DNA of 64,000 nt from an uncultured Candidatus Cenarchaeum sp. (GTDB lineage: Archaea; Thermoproteota; Nitrososphaeria; Nitrososphaerales; Nitrosopumilaceae), in NCBI GenBank assembly GCA_958295735.1, contig OY282369.1:2642983-2706982 (forward strand), written 5' to 3'. The translations under genes and the position numbers were made by a program. Each line of letters starts with the position of its first letter. Within the stretch, counting starts at the first letter, position 1. The notes below the pieces were generated by a model. It ran no database searches, had not been told where the DNA came from, and was given only the letters and a program-made list of their open reading frames with translations. This document shows, piece by piece, positions 19,679 through 29,407 of this stretch.

Positions 19679-19712
19679 TCTGTGCGCTAGTAAATATCAT
19701 TGCGCGATCCTG

Positions 19713-20765
19713 CAATCATTTCGCATCCTAGCCAGCAAGATACACCTCCCAGTGCACTCGTCTTTGACTGTTTGCCCATTTTCGGGCATCTTCCGCGCGA
19801 GCGCTCTGGCAGGCGCCTACGGCGTGCTCTGTCCGGGGAGTCGTGGGGCCTGCCGTGGTTGTACCGCCAGATGAACTCGTCTATCCGTCTGAACCGCTCG
19901 TTCTTCCTCTGGAACTCGCCGTGGAACCTCTCCAGCTTGCCGTTGGTCCGGGGATGCCCCGCCCCCGCCAAGATCTGCTTTATGCCCAACTCGCCCAGCC
20001 TCCTCCCGGACTCCGTCCTGCCGCGTTTCCCGGTCTCCGCCTCGCTGGTGCAGGACGGACCCGTGGCCGATCATGATCGAGGCGGGCCTGCTGTGCTCGC
20101 CCATGTACCTCCCGGGCACCACAAGGGCGTGCTTCTCCGTGGCCTCGTCGAACACGTAGGCCGCGATGAACTGCGAGGCGTCGTCCCTGTGCGCCATGAA
20201 CTACTTCCCGTCGGGGAGCTGCTCGTAGCCGGCGTGCCGCACGGATTTGGAGTGTGTCCTCTCGAACCTGATCCGCTCGCGCCTCCTGCTCTTCTTCGGG
20301 TGCCCTGCCGCCATCCCCTTCTCCCGCAGTATGCGGTGTATGGTGTTGTGCGGTATGCCGATCCTGTTGTGACTGCCATGATCCGCCCCGGCTTGGACGC
20401 GCCCGTCCTGCACTGGCGGAACGCCTCCGCCGGGATCCTAGCGCGATCATGGATCTCCTTCCTCGGCCTGCGCCGTACGCCCAGCGCGGACACCTCCCCC
20501 GTCCTGCGGTACTGGGCGTAGATCTGCCGCGCGCGGCGCGGCGAGACCTCCATCCGGGCCGCGATCCCGGCGCTCCGGACCCCCTTCTTCATCTCGTCCA
20601 CTATCCACTTCACCCTGGCGGGATCCAGTTTCGCCATCACTACGTACCTCCTCTGAGTTCGCACGTAACGTTTTCTCCAGGGGGAGCGCTCCGGACCCCC
20701 GCACACCTTCATTTCTGCTCTAGCCGCGCGGCGGGCCACTCGCCGGCCAGGATGCGAAATGATTT
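19713..20765 (-). mobile_element. IS481-like element, about 1.05 kb, with decayed transposase
   Basis: Inverted ends AATCATTTCGCATCCTAGCC (19714-19733) and the complement of GGCCAGGATGCGAAATGATT (20745-20764) differ at one position. The element lies just after the res gene and closes the AT-rich island, although the element itself is GC-rich. Another copy of the end sequence (ATGCGAAATGATTTCGGG) occurs at 20819-20836 in the same orientation. A worn copy of this element's right side lies at 50620-50880. Confidence 0.8.
19745..20637 (-). pseudogene. IS481-like transposase, frameshifted
   Basis: ATG 20637 begins MAKLDPARVKWIVDEMKKG with a helix-turn-helix (GIAARMEVSPRRARQIYAQY). Further pieces read IPHNTIHRILREKGMAAGHP and, in another frame, LAGAGHPRTNGKLERFHGEF and WRYNHGRPHDS, the end of an rve-type integrase core. 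At least two frame changes separate them. The layout matches the intact relative at 48630-49586. It is not expected to make an active enzyme. Confidence 0.8.
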
Positions 20766-21149
20766 CGGAATCATCTCGCCGGTCCCGCTCCGGACCCCCG
20801 TTCCAGTCGTGGATCGACATGCGAAATGATTTCGGGATTGTAGACCGGTTGTGGCGCCCGGCACGTTTAAGTCGGACGGTGCAGATGTGTTCGCGTTGCC
20901 TGCAGACATGGCCTTGTTGCCAAACCACGCGTATCCGCATCCGGGCCGGGGGGAACGCGGCTCTAGATGCGGGGGCCGGCCGCGGAGGAGCCTGCGGCCG
21001 AAAACCACAAAAGCAGCCACGGCCGATCTTGGGAAAGTCGGGCACATCGCGGCGAGAGTTGAACATACCGTAGCCGCGGAAAAGCTTGGCCCCGCCTGCA
21101 TCAGAGAGGACGGTCCGACCCGCGGGGGCGCGCCCGGGGGGAAGGAACG
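20766..21149. other. Intergenic region with repeated IS end
   Basis: There is no gene in these 384 bases. Positions 20819-20836 duplicate the element end at 20752-20769 (ATGCGAAATGATTTCGG), 67 bp apart. The sequence before ATG 21150 has GGGGGGAAGGAACG, a possible ribosome-binding stretch. No convincing TATA box was found. Confidence 0.5.
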
Positions 21150-21890
21150 ATGAGGGCCGAGGCGGCGGAGAAGACCGCGAGGGCCGGGGTGATGCGGAAG
21201 ATCAGGGAGCGCGGCTACTGGGAGATCGTGCTGGAGCCGCCGGCCGGCCGGCCCGGGGACGAAAAAATCGCGTACGACGAGCTGGTGCGCCTGGTCAAGG
21301 ACAACGGGGCGAGGCGCAGGGGCATGCCCTACCCGTTCATGAAGAGGACGGAGTTCAGCGACTACGGGAACGCCGGAGGGCGCCTGGAGTCGTCCCTGCA
21401 CTACGCGTCGCACCTGTCCTCGTTCGCGTTCCACCCGAGCGGCCGGTTCGTCCAGCATCTGGGAATGCCAGAGGACAGGCGGGACGACGCCGCGCGCCCG
21501 TTCGTCCCGTGGGATTATGCCATGCAGAACCCCCGGCCCGATCCCCCGTTCCTCGGCTTCAGGTCTACGATACACCAGCTGACCGAGATCTTCCTGTTCG
21601 CCTCCAGGCTCGCATCCCTGGGCGTCTTCGGGGATCGCGCGAGGATCCTGGTCAGGCTGCACGGCACGGGCGGCCGCGTCCTGGAGTTCGACGCCCCGCC
21701 GTCCCTCTTCGGGCGGCACGAGTGCGGCACGGACACGATCGAGGCCGCCGATGTGGTGAAAACCCCCTTCGAGCTGATGCTGGAGCGCGACGAACTCGCG
21801 GTCGATGCCTGCATCGGCGTATTCGGGCTTTTCGGCTTCGCCTCCGAGCACACGCGGGGCGCCCTGAAGAGCGCGCAGGAATCGCTCTGA
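21150..21890 (+). CDS. Hypothetical protein next to the GHKL array
   Basis: I do not recognise this 246-residue protein. It reads as a soluble globular protein, with RERGYWEIVLEPP near the start, HYASHLSSFAFHPSGRFVQH in the middle and LGFRSTIHQLTEIFLFASRL, FGDRARILVRLHG and RVLEFDAPP later. There is no signal peptide, membrane helix or obvious nucleotide-binding loop. The start ATG 21150 follows a purine-rich GGGGGGAAGGAACG. It points towards the oldest kinase-like pseudogene (22081-24299) and converges with it. Its place beside restriction and GHKL genes hints at a defence or signalling role, but that is context only. Confidence 0.7.
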   Translation: MRAEAAEKTARAGVMRKIRERGYWEIVLEPPAGRPGDEKIAYDELVRLVKDNGARRRGMPYPFMKRTEFSDYGNAGGRLESSLHYASHLSSFAFHPSGRFVQHLGMPEDRRDDAARPFVPWDYAMQNPRPDPPFLGFRSTIHQLTEIFLFASRLASLGVFGDRARILVRLHGTGGRVLEFDAPPSLFGRHECGTDTIEAADVVKTPFELMLERDELAVDACIGVFGLFGFASEHTRGALKSAQESL

Positions 21891-21918
21891 CGGCGGAGAC
21901 GCGCGGCGGAGGTGCGGG

Positions 21919-21934
21919 CGCGCGCCAAAAAAAT
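21919..21934 (-). terminator. Possible T-tract terminator after the 22081-24299 gene
   Basis: On the minus strand a T7 run (GATTTTTTTGGCGCGC) lies about 150 bp beyond the stop at 22081. A matching arrangement with T8 occurs at 24562-24578, after the gene ending at 24730. Both are embedded in the same GCGCGC context. Oligo-T tracts terminate archaeal transcription. Confidence 0.45.
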
Positions 21935-22080
21935 CAACGGGAATTGTTCGGCGCGCGGGCCGGCCGTGACTGTTCGGGGACGCGGCGGGCGCCGGCCCGC
22001 GGCGGAGCCCGGCAGGAACCCGCCGCCCGCCGCCGCCCGCCGCCTCCGGCCCTTTCCGCGTCCCGCCGCCCCCGCGGGCG

Positions 22081-24299
22081 CTATTTCCCGGCCGCCTCGA
22101 ACGTGAACGCCACGATCGCGCCGCCGCGGAACTCCTCCGGGATGCGGTACTCCCCCCATTCCGGGAACGACAGGCGGCCCCCGTCCGCGGCCATGATCTC
22201 CCGCGCGACGTGGAGTCCGAGGCCCGTCCCGCCGGGCCTTGAGGTCACCCCCGGCTCCGCCAGCGCGCCCGCGGGAAGCGGGAATCCCGGCCCGTTGTCC
22301 GCGAGCAGCAGCGTCGTCGCGCCGCCGGGCTCGGGGCACGCGGAGGCGAACACCTTCTTGTCCGGAGCCCCCGCGTAGTCGAGCCACCACACGGAGTTGT
22401 CCAGGGCGCTCATCAGGCAGGTGACCGCGTGGCTGCGGGAGCACCTGATCCTCGCCGCCGCGGCCGCGTCCCTGCCCCCGAACACCGTCGCGATCCCGCG
22501 GTCCCTGAACCTGGATTCCATGTTGGACAGGGCGTGGTCGATGATCTGGAGGGCCGGCCACGCGCGGGGCCCGAGCGTCATCATCGTGATCTCGTACCCC
22601 CGCACGATCTTTTCCAGATGCCGCGCGGCCGCGGCGATCCCGCCCTGCAGGCCCTCCCTCTCCAGGGACTCGCCGAGCTCCCCCGCGGCCTTTTCCATCT
22701 CGTGTATGGCGACGCACATGTTCAGGCCGGCCCCCGCGCTGCGGAGGAGGGTGGCGCGGGTCGCCGCATAGTCCCTTTCCATCCTGTCCATGGCCGCGGA
22801 CAGCTCCGCCCCCAGCTTTTCGTCGGCGACCCCGCGTATGGCGCGCCTCATTTCCGCCATCCGCGAGATCACCGGCTCGCTCCTCGGCGTCGGGCCGTAG
22901 TGCTCCCTCATCCTCGCCTTGTCCGTCCCGCGCTGGCCCTCCACCCTTTCGAGCGCGCACAGCACGGCCTTGGCGAGCGCCAGGTACGCATCGTTCTCCA
23001 CGAACCCCTCCCTGTTGGTCTTTTCCCTCAGGTCGGCGCTCCCTTCCCCGTCCAGATGCACGGATGCGAGCACCATGCCGCTGCCGATCCTGGCCCCGGG
23101 CGGGCCCTCCGGCCTCGCGCCCAGGCCCAGCCAGTCGTTTCCGGGCTCACCGTAGCCGTGCACGCGCATCCCGTCCCGGAAGACCCTGACCCCGCCGTTC
23201 CGGTCGAGGTACTCCTCCAGCCCCGCCCGTTCTCCCGCCTTGCGCAGCGCCTGCAGCCCGAGCTTCAGCACCATGGGATCCCGGTCGAACACCGCCCCCT
23301 CGAAGCGCACCTTCCCTGTCCTGTGCCTGGACAGGTCTATGGGGCTCCCGTCCCGGTCCGCCATCGCCGCGCCCCCCCGGAGTCGCCGCCCTCCGTGACG
23401 CGGCGCGGCTTTATCTTGCCCATGGACGGCCACGGCTCGAACCTGTAGTCGAACCTCACGATCCTGTCCCCGTCCATCTCGCACTCGAACCGGAACAGGG
23501 CGAGCTCGTCCACGTCCTTTTCGGACAGCATCCCCTCCAGCCACTCTTCCTTGTCCGTGGAGAACTCCGTCCTGAACGCGCCCCCCGGGCCGCCCGGCGG
23601 CCGCAGCGAAGCGCACGACCTGTAGACGGCCCTCGGCATCCTCCTGTCCCACGCCCCCCTGAGATCTCTTACCGTGATCCTGGTGCCCGTCCTCCCCCCC
23701 GCGAACACTTCCGGCTCGCGCTCCTCCGCCGGGATCGGGACGTCTTCCAGGTACCCGGCGCCCCCGAACGCGCCCCAGTCTATTATAACGCGGACCTCCC
23801 CGCCCGCCTTCCTGGTCACCAGCTCTATAGAGTCCCCGAGCTTGTGGGCCGCGAACCTCCCTATTCACTTCTTCCCCAGGACGGTCCTGCCGAACCGCTC
23901 CGTGGTCCGGCGCCCCCGCTCCCCCTTGTAGTCCGTCCCGGGCTCCATCCACGCGCCCAGCACGGTCTCCACGTCCATGCCGGCCCCGTCGTCTTCCACC
24001 GTTACGGCGCCGCCGGCCTCCGCGCCCAGGCCGTTCACGGCCAGCGAGACGCGCGTCGCGTCGGCATCGTACGAGTTCTTCGCGAGCTCGAGCACCGCCA
24101 CGCCCTCGTTCCCCACCATCTCGTCGCCGAGCCGGAGCAGCAGCCTGGCCTTGGGCCTGAAGCGCGCCTCCGCGCCCCGCGGCCCGCCCTGTTCTGCATC
24201 CGCCGCCCGGGCCGCGCCCCGCGCATCCGGGCGGCCCCAAAAGCCCGCGGACTCCCGGCGCGCGGGCTCTTTCCGCCGCGGGAGGGGAAGCGCCCGCAT
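22081..24299 (-). pseudogene. Double-GHKL ATPase, copy 0, inactivated
   Basis: This is the most diverged member of the array. Conserved blocks include the N-terminal ATPase (ELAKNSYDADAT, VEDDGAGMD), the helical region with AIHEMEKAAG, and the kinase-type ATPase (MSALDNSVWWLD, LLADNGPGF, GGTGLGLHVA). A stop codon replaces Gly in the motif GxKGIGRFA (LGKK-stop-IGRFAAHKLG, near 23865). A frameshift near 23370 follows GGDSGG. ATG 24299 is 28 nt from a TATA-like TTCAAAAC box, as in the other copies. The receiver partner expected downstream is absent. Confidence 0.85.
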
Positions 24300-24561
24300 C
24301 GTACTGCACGTGTCAGGCAGCGGTTCAAAACTTTTGCGGATCCGCCAGTCTCTCATGATCGCGCCCGCGGCGGCCCCGGCGGGGCCCGCAGATCCCGGGC
24401 GCGGCCCCGGCACTGCTGCGCAAGGATCCGCGCGGCCGAGCATCCTGGTTCCCGGGGCGGGGCGGCCGCGGGCCCCGGCCCCGGCGGCGGGGCCTGCCGG
24501 GCGCGCCGGGGCCGCGCCCGTCCGCGTCCGGCTACGGGGCGGCGGGCGGCGGAGGGGCGGG

Positions 24562-24578
24562 CGCGCGCCAAAAAAAAC
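24562..24578 (-). terminator. Possible T8 terminator after the 24730-25506 gene
   Basis: The minus strand reads CAGTTTTTTTTGGCGCGCG about 150 nt past the stop at 24730. It resembles the tract at 21919-21934. Besides this tract, 24300-24729 holds the promoter of the 22081-24299 copy and no gene. Confidence 0.45.
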
Positions 24579-24729
24579 TGGCCCGGATCGCTCGGCGCGC
24601 GGGCCGTCCGCCGCCGTCATCGGGAGCGGCGGGCGGCCGGACGGGTGAATCGGCGGGCGCGCGCGTGGCGCGGCGGCCGCGCCCAAAACCCGCACCCGGG
24701 ATCTGCCGGATCGGGCGCACGCGGGGCGG

Positions 24730-25506
24730 TCACGCCCCCGCCCTCCGTTCGGCCCGCTCGAGCTTGGCGCGTATGTCCGCCGCCGCCTCCGCGCACGCCC
24801 TGGTCGTCCGCGAGGGGGCGGAGCGGCCCCGCGCCTCGTCCGCCTGCCGGCGGAGCTCCTGCTCGCGCTCCGCCCCCGCCAGCCTGTAGCGCAGATGCTC
24901 CACGTGCCTGGCCGCCTCCCAGCGCCGGTATTCCGCAAGGCGCTCGGCCGCGGGGTCTTTCGGCCGCTCGGCCGCGGGGTCTTTCGGCCGCTCGGCCCCC
25001 ACCGGCCGCTCCGCCCGCCCAAGATCGGCGCGCAACTCGGACGCCCGCGCGGTCCACTGCCGGGTCATGTACGAGGGGCCGGAGCTGCCCCGCGCCTCGT
25101 CCACGTCCCGCCGCAACTTCGCTTCGCGTTCCGCCGCCGCCAGCTCGGAGCGCAGCCTCCCCAGGCGGCGTTCGCGCGCCGCGCCGCCCGCCGGGGCCCC
25201 GCGCCCCGGGGCGCCGGGGGCGGCGGCGGGGGGTCCGGCGCCAGGGGGCCCGGGCGGGGCATCGGGGGCGGCGGGGGCGGGCTTTTCGCCGTAGAGCGGG
25301 AAGGCCGGGGCACTACAGGACGGCCGCGGGGCATCGGGGGCGGCGGGGGCGGGCTTTTCGCCCGCGGCATTCCCGCGGCCCGCGAGGAGAAACAGCGGGA
25401 TGCCGAACAGCATGGCGCCGACAGCGACCCAGGCGGGAAGGCCGCCCGCCAGGACGGCGATCGCCAGGCCGGCGCCGGCCCCCAGGAAAACGAGCAGGCT
25501 GCTCAT
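24730..25506 (-). CDS. Membrane-anchored coiled-coil protein with internal duplication
   Basis: This 258-residue protein begins with two hydrophobic segments (LLVFLGAGAGLAIAVLAGG and WVAVGAMLFGIPLFLLAG), giving a membrane hairpin. A Pro/Ala-rich linker repeats GEKPAPAAPDAP twice. Two related charged segments follow (RLRSELAAAEREAKLRRDVD and HLRYRLAGAEREQELRRQAD), separated by ERPKDPAA twice. They probably form a coiled coil. I know no family for it. It lies downstream of kinase-like copy A on the same strand, in the place where other copies carry a receiver gene, so it may have replaced that partner. ATG 25506 is the first start before the hydrophobic segment. Confidence 0.65.
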   Translation of the reverse strand: MSSLLVFLGAGAGLAIAVLAGGLPAWVAVGAMLFGIPLFLLAGRGNAAGEKPAPAAPDAPRPSCSAPAFPLYGEKPAPAAPDAPPGPPGAGPPAAAPGAPGRGAPAGGAARERRLGRLRSELAAAEREAKLRRDVDEARGSSGPSYMTRQWTARASELRADLGRAERPVGAERPKDPAAERPKDPAAERLAEYRRWEAARHVEHLRYRLAGAEREQELRRQADEARGRSAPSRTTRACAEAAADIRAKLERAERRAGA

Positions 25507-25722
25507 GATGCGACCCGCCCCCCGCGGGACCGGCGCGCCGCGCCGGGCGGCCGGGTTCCGGGGCCCCGCGCGCGCGGGGCGGCGGCGCCGGCCCCCGCCG
25601 GCCCGCGCCCGCCCGGCATCGCGGCCGCGGGGCGATCCGCCCGCGCCCCGCCCGGCATGGCCGCTTCCCCGCCTTTCCCGGGCTTCTCCACGGGGCCCGC
25701 CCCGCCGGTCGTCCGCCCGCTG
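25507..25722 (-). other. Vestige of a lost receiver gene after copy A
   Basis: After the copy A stop, the sequence up to and including an ATG at 25658 (MPGG on the minus strand) matches the start of the receiver genes after the other copies. The match then dissolves into GC-rich sequence. The partner of copy A therefore seems deleted except for its first four codons. Confidence 0.55.
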
Positions 25723-27852
25723 TCAGGCGCGATCACTCTTGCCTCCCCCCTCGAAGGTGAGCGCCACGATCGCCCCGCCGCGGAACTCCTCGGGAATCCC
25801 GCACTCTCCCCATTCCGGGAAGGACAGGCCGCCGCCGCCCGCGACCATGATCTCCTGCGCTATGTGTAGCCCGAGGCCCATCCCGCCCGGCCTCGACGTC
25901 ACTCCCGGCTCCGTTATCACCCCCGTGGGGAGCGAGAACCCCGGCCCGTTGTCGGCGATCAGGAGCGTCGTCCCGCCGTCCGGTTCCCGGCGCGTCGTGA
26001 CGAAGATCTTCTTGCCCGGCGCGCCCGCGTAGTCGAGCCACCACACGGAGTTGTCCAGGGCGTTCATCATGCAGGTGACCGCGTGGCTTCGGGAGCACTT
26101 GATCTTCGCTGCCTCGGCCGCGTCCCGGCCCTCGAAGACTGTCTCGATCACGTGGTCCTTGAACAGGAATTCCATGTTGAACAGGGCCTGCTCTATCAGC
26201 TCGCGGGCCGACCACGTGCCGGGCGCGCGCGACCTTACCGAGAGCGCGTACCCCTCCACGAGTTTTTCCAGATGCAGCGCGAGCGAGGTGATCCAGTCGG
26301 GCGTGCCCTCCTTCTCCTTCAAAAACTTGCCGATGCTCCTCACGGCCTTGTCCATCTCGTGCACCGCGACGCCCATGTTCAGGCCGGCCCCGGCGCTGCG
26401 GAGGAGCGTGGCGTGGATCGACGCGTAGTCTTTTTCTATGCGGTCCATGGCCGCGGACAGTTCCCCCCTCAACTTTTCGTCCGCGACCCCGCGCACGGCG
26501 CGCTTCACCCCTGCTATCTGCGAGATCACCGGCTCGCCCCTCGGCGTCGGGCCGTAGAGCTCCCTGATCTTCGCCCTGTCGATCCTGCGCTGGTCCTCCA
26601 CCCTTTCCAGGGCGTACAGCACGGCCCCGGCGAACGCCCGGTACGCCTCGTTTTCCAGGAATCCCTCCCTGTTGGTCTTTTCCTTCAGGTCCGCGCTCTT
26701 TTCCCCGACCAGATGCACGGATGCGAGCATCATGCCGTTGCCGATCCTCGCCCCGGGCAGGCCCTCCTGCCTCGCGCCAAGTTCCAGCCAGTCGCTGCCC
26801 GGCTCCCCGTAGTCGTGCACGCGCATCCCGTCCCGGAATACCCTGACCCCGCCGTTGCGGTCCAGGTACTCCTCCAGCCCCGCTTTTTCTCCCGCCTTGC
26901 GCAGCGCCTGCAGCCCGAGCTTCAGCACCATGGGATCCCGGTCGAACACGCTCCCCTTGAAGCGCACCCTCCCTATCCTGTGGCGGGACAGGTCTATCGG
27001 GCGGTTGTCCGCGTCCCTCATCGCCATGGCCTTCCTGAAGTCGCCGCTCTCCGTGACGCGGCGCGGCTCCAGCTTGCTCATGGACGGCCACGGCTCGAAC
27101 CTGTAGTCGAACCTCACGATCCTGTCCCCCGCCATCTCGCACTCGAACCGGAACAGGGCTAGCCCGTCCACGTCGTCCCCGGACAGCATCCCCTCCACCC
27201 ACTCCTCCCTGTCCGTGGAAAACTCCGTCCTGAACGCGTTCCCTGAATCGCGCGGGGACCGCAGCGAGTTGTACGACCGGCAGACCGCCCTCAGCATCCT
27301 CCTGTCCCACGCCCCCCTGAGGTTCCTTACCGTGATCCTGGTGCCCGTCCTCCCCCCGGCGAACACTTCCGGATCGCGCTCCTCCACCGAGATCGGGATG
27401 TCCTCCAAGTATTCGGCGTCCCTGAACGCGTTCCAGTCTATCATGACGCGGACCTCCTTCCTGCCGGACCTCCTGGTCACCAGCTCTATCGAGTCCCCGA
27501 GCTTGTGGGCCGCGAACCTCCCTATTCCCTTCTCCCCCAGGACGGTCCTCCCGAATTTTTCCGTCTCCCGGCGCCCCCGCTCCCCCTTGTAGTCCGTCCC
27601 GGGCTCCATCCACACGCCCAGCACGGTCTCCATGTCCATGCCCGACCCGTCGTCCTCGACCGTTATGGTGCCGCCGGCCCCCGTGCCCAGGCCGTTCACG
27701 GCCAGCGAGACGCGCGTCGCGTCGGCGTCGTAGGCGTTCTTCGCGAGCTCGAGCACCGCCACGCCCTCGTTCCTTACCAGCTCGTCCCCGAGCTGGAGCA
27801 GCAGCCTGGCCCTGGGCCTGAAGGGCGCCTTGGCGCCCTGCGGCCCGCTCAA
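25723..27852 (-). CDS. Double-GHKL ATPase (kinase-like), copy A
   Basis: This 709-residue protein has all motifs described for copy C. N-terminal GHKL ATPase: ELAKNAYDADAT, VEDDGSGMD, GEKGIGRFAAHKLG. Helical region: NMGVAVHEMDKAV. Kinase-type ATPase: MNALDNSVWWLD, IADNGPGF, GGMGLGLHIAQEIM. The in-frame start is TTG 27852, overlapping the TGA of a 28-codon leader frame (ATG 27935) as TTGA. The leader's ATG occupies the leaderless position 28 nt from the TATA box. The region before MSGPQGAK, read in the kinase frame, still resembles the longer N-termini of copies C-E. A one-base change near the start is therefore the likely origin of the leader. Confidence 0.85.
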   Translation of the reverse strand: MSGPQGAKAPFRPRARLLLQLGDELVRNEGVAVLELAKNAYDADATRVSLAVNGLGTGAGGTITVEDDGSGMDMETVLGVWMEPGTDYKGERGRRETEKFGRTVLGEKGIGRFAAHKLGDSIELVTRRSGRKEVRVMIDWNAFRDAEYLEDIPISVEERDPEVFAGGRTGTRITVRNLRGAWDRRMLRAVCRSYNSLRSPRDSGNAFRTEFSTDREEWVEGMLSGDDVDGLALFRFECEMAGDRIVRFDYRFEPWPSMSKLEPRRVTESGDFRKAMAMRDADNRPIDLSRHRIGRVRFKGSVFDRDPMVLKLGLQALRKAGEKAGLEEYLDRNGGVRVFRDGMRVHDYGEPGSDWLELGARQEGLPGARIGNGMMLASVHLVGEKSADLKEKTNREGFLENEAYRAFAGAVLYALERVEDQRRIDRAKIRELYGPTPRGEPVISQIAGVKRAVRGVADEKLRGELSAAMDRIEKDYASIHATLLRSAGAGLNMGVAVHEMDKAVRSIGKFLKEKEGTPDWITSLALHLEKLVEGYALSVRSRAPGTWSARELIEQALFNMEFLFKDHVIETVFEGRDAAEAAKIKCSRSHAVTCMMNALDNSVWWLDYAGAPGKKIFVTTRREPDGGTTLLIADNGPGFSLPTGVITEPGVTSRPGGMGLGLHIAQEIMVAGGGGLSFPEWGECGIPEEFRGGAIVALTFEGGGKSDRA

Positions 27853-27935
27853 CCCCGCATCCGCCGCCCGGGCCGGGCCCCGGGGGACTCCAGGTTCCCG
27901 GCGCGCGGAACGGCTCGGGCGGGGAGTGCCTGCAT
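27853..27935 (-). CDS. 28-codon leader frame upstream of copy A, TTGA-coupled
   Basis: ATG 27935 opens MQALPARAVPRAGNLESP and ends at a TGA whose first two bases are the last two of the TTG start of copy A (27852). It is identical in layout to the leader before copy B. It is either a real leader peptide that couples translation or the displaced N-terminus of the downstream protein. Confidence 0.45.
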
Positions 27936-27957
27936 CGTCACGCGCGGGTCCGGCCGC

Positions 27958-27968
27958 GGTTTAAAACC
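27958..27968 (-). promoter_or_regulatory. TATA box of copy A (leaderless geometry)
   Basis: GGTTTTAAACC on the minus strand is centred about 28 nt upstream of ATG 27935. The same box and spacing precede every member of the array. Transcription would start at or beside the ATG. Confidence 0.65.
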
Positions 27969-28007
27969 TTCCAAGATCCCGGGGCCCCGGGGGCAGGCCC
28001 ATTCCCC

Positions 28008-29343
28008 CTAGGGCCTCAGGCTGACCACGCCGGTCCTGCTCACGTGGTTCGACAGTTTCGACTGTATGTCCGCCAGCAGCTCGCTCTGCAGGGCGAAGGC
28101 GGGGTCCCTCAGGCGCGGGTCGCCGATGTCCACGGACGTGAACCGCCTGAGGTCGAACACCATGTAGTACAGATCGCCCTCCAGGAACATGACGGGCGAC
28201 GTATACGCGTATTCTGCGCTCTTGATGTGCTTCCTCTTCAGGAGACTGCCCGGCAGCATCACCCCCGGCAGCAGCCTGTGCGCGCGCATTTTCTCCTCCG
28301 CAAAGTCGCACGCGGGGGTGACCTCCAGCACCACGTGCTTGATGCGGCCCCTGAGATCTTCCTTTCCCGGCATGTCCCTCTGTAGGAGATCGTCCAACTC
28401 AGCTCGCGGGATCGGGGAGGCGGAGCCTTCGCCCCGCGGCTCGCCGTTGTGGTACACGCTGCCGGGCGCCGGCTCGTCGACCGCATCCTTCGTCAGCAGC
28501 CAGCTGTTGATTTTGCCGGTATGGCTGTAGGAATTCGCCCCGCCTCGGCCCTCGGCCCTGGGCGCGCCCAGATCCGGCGCGCTGTCCCGGAGGGATCTGC
28601 GCGTCTCGCGGTGTACCGCATCGGCGAGGGTGGTGTTCAGCGCGTACAGCGCCTTTTCGACAACCTTCGCGGGCTCCTGCCCGGCTGCCCTCCCCCCGCC
28701 CACGGCCCTGGCGAGGCCCCCGATCGCTTCCAGCAGCTTGTCGCTCCATTCGCGGTCTATGGAGCCCGCATCCCGCCGATCCGGGCCCCGGGCCGGGGCC
28801 TCCGCTCCCCCGCACTCGGCATCCGCGGCGTGCAGGTCCGAAAGCCTGCGCACAATGTCCTCGCACGCGCGGTGCGCGCTGTTCTCCCACATCATGAACA
28901 GCTGCAGCGCAGATGCCTCCTTCACGGACATCCGTACTCCCGCCCGGATTTTCACCAGGTCGAACCCTTCTTTATTTCTGCAGTCGTCTTTCTCCATAAT
29001 CGCGGGCACGAACCTGAACCCCGACTCCCTCAGGATTTTTTTTACGGCCTCCGCCTTCCCGACGTTGTCCGTCCAAAAGATCAGGACGAACGGCCCGTTC
29101 TTCTTCGGATCCACTACGTGCTTCACGTTTTCGGCTATGGCGGGCACTGCTTCGTCGGTTGTTGTGTCACCTAGAACTAGGTCAAGGAACACGATCCGCA
29201 CGCCGTCCAGCGGTTTTTTCTGGAAGATCCTTCGGGTTGGCCGTTAGGAGTGTCGCCATGTGCCCGCCCTTTACGAGCGCGCGGAGGAGGGGCCGCCCGT
29301 CGTCTTCCTTGTCGTCTATGATCACGATCCCACCGCCGGGCAT
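28008..29343 (-). pseudogene. Receiver-domain partner of copy B, frameshifted at an A6 run
   Basis: ATG 29343 begins MPGGGIVIIDDKEDDG, the acidic pocket of a receiver domain. After LPEK the coding strand has six A where the intact copy at 31696-33030 has five (near 29213-29218). This shifts the frame just before the phosphoacceptor block VRIVFLDL. The rest continues in the other frame to HVSRTGVVSLRP-stop and is otherwise well preserved. An internal start could make a receiverless C-terminal protein of 397 residues. It lies 64 bp after copy B on the same strand, so one transcript is likely. Confidence 0.8.
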
Positions 29344-29407
29344 GACCGGTTCCCCGCCTTTCCCGGACTCCTCCACATGGCCCGCCCCGCCGGCCATCCG
29401 TCCGGCA

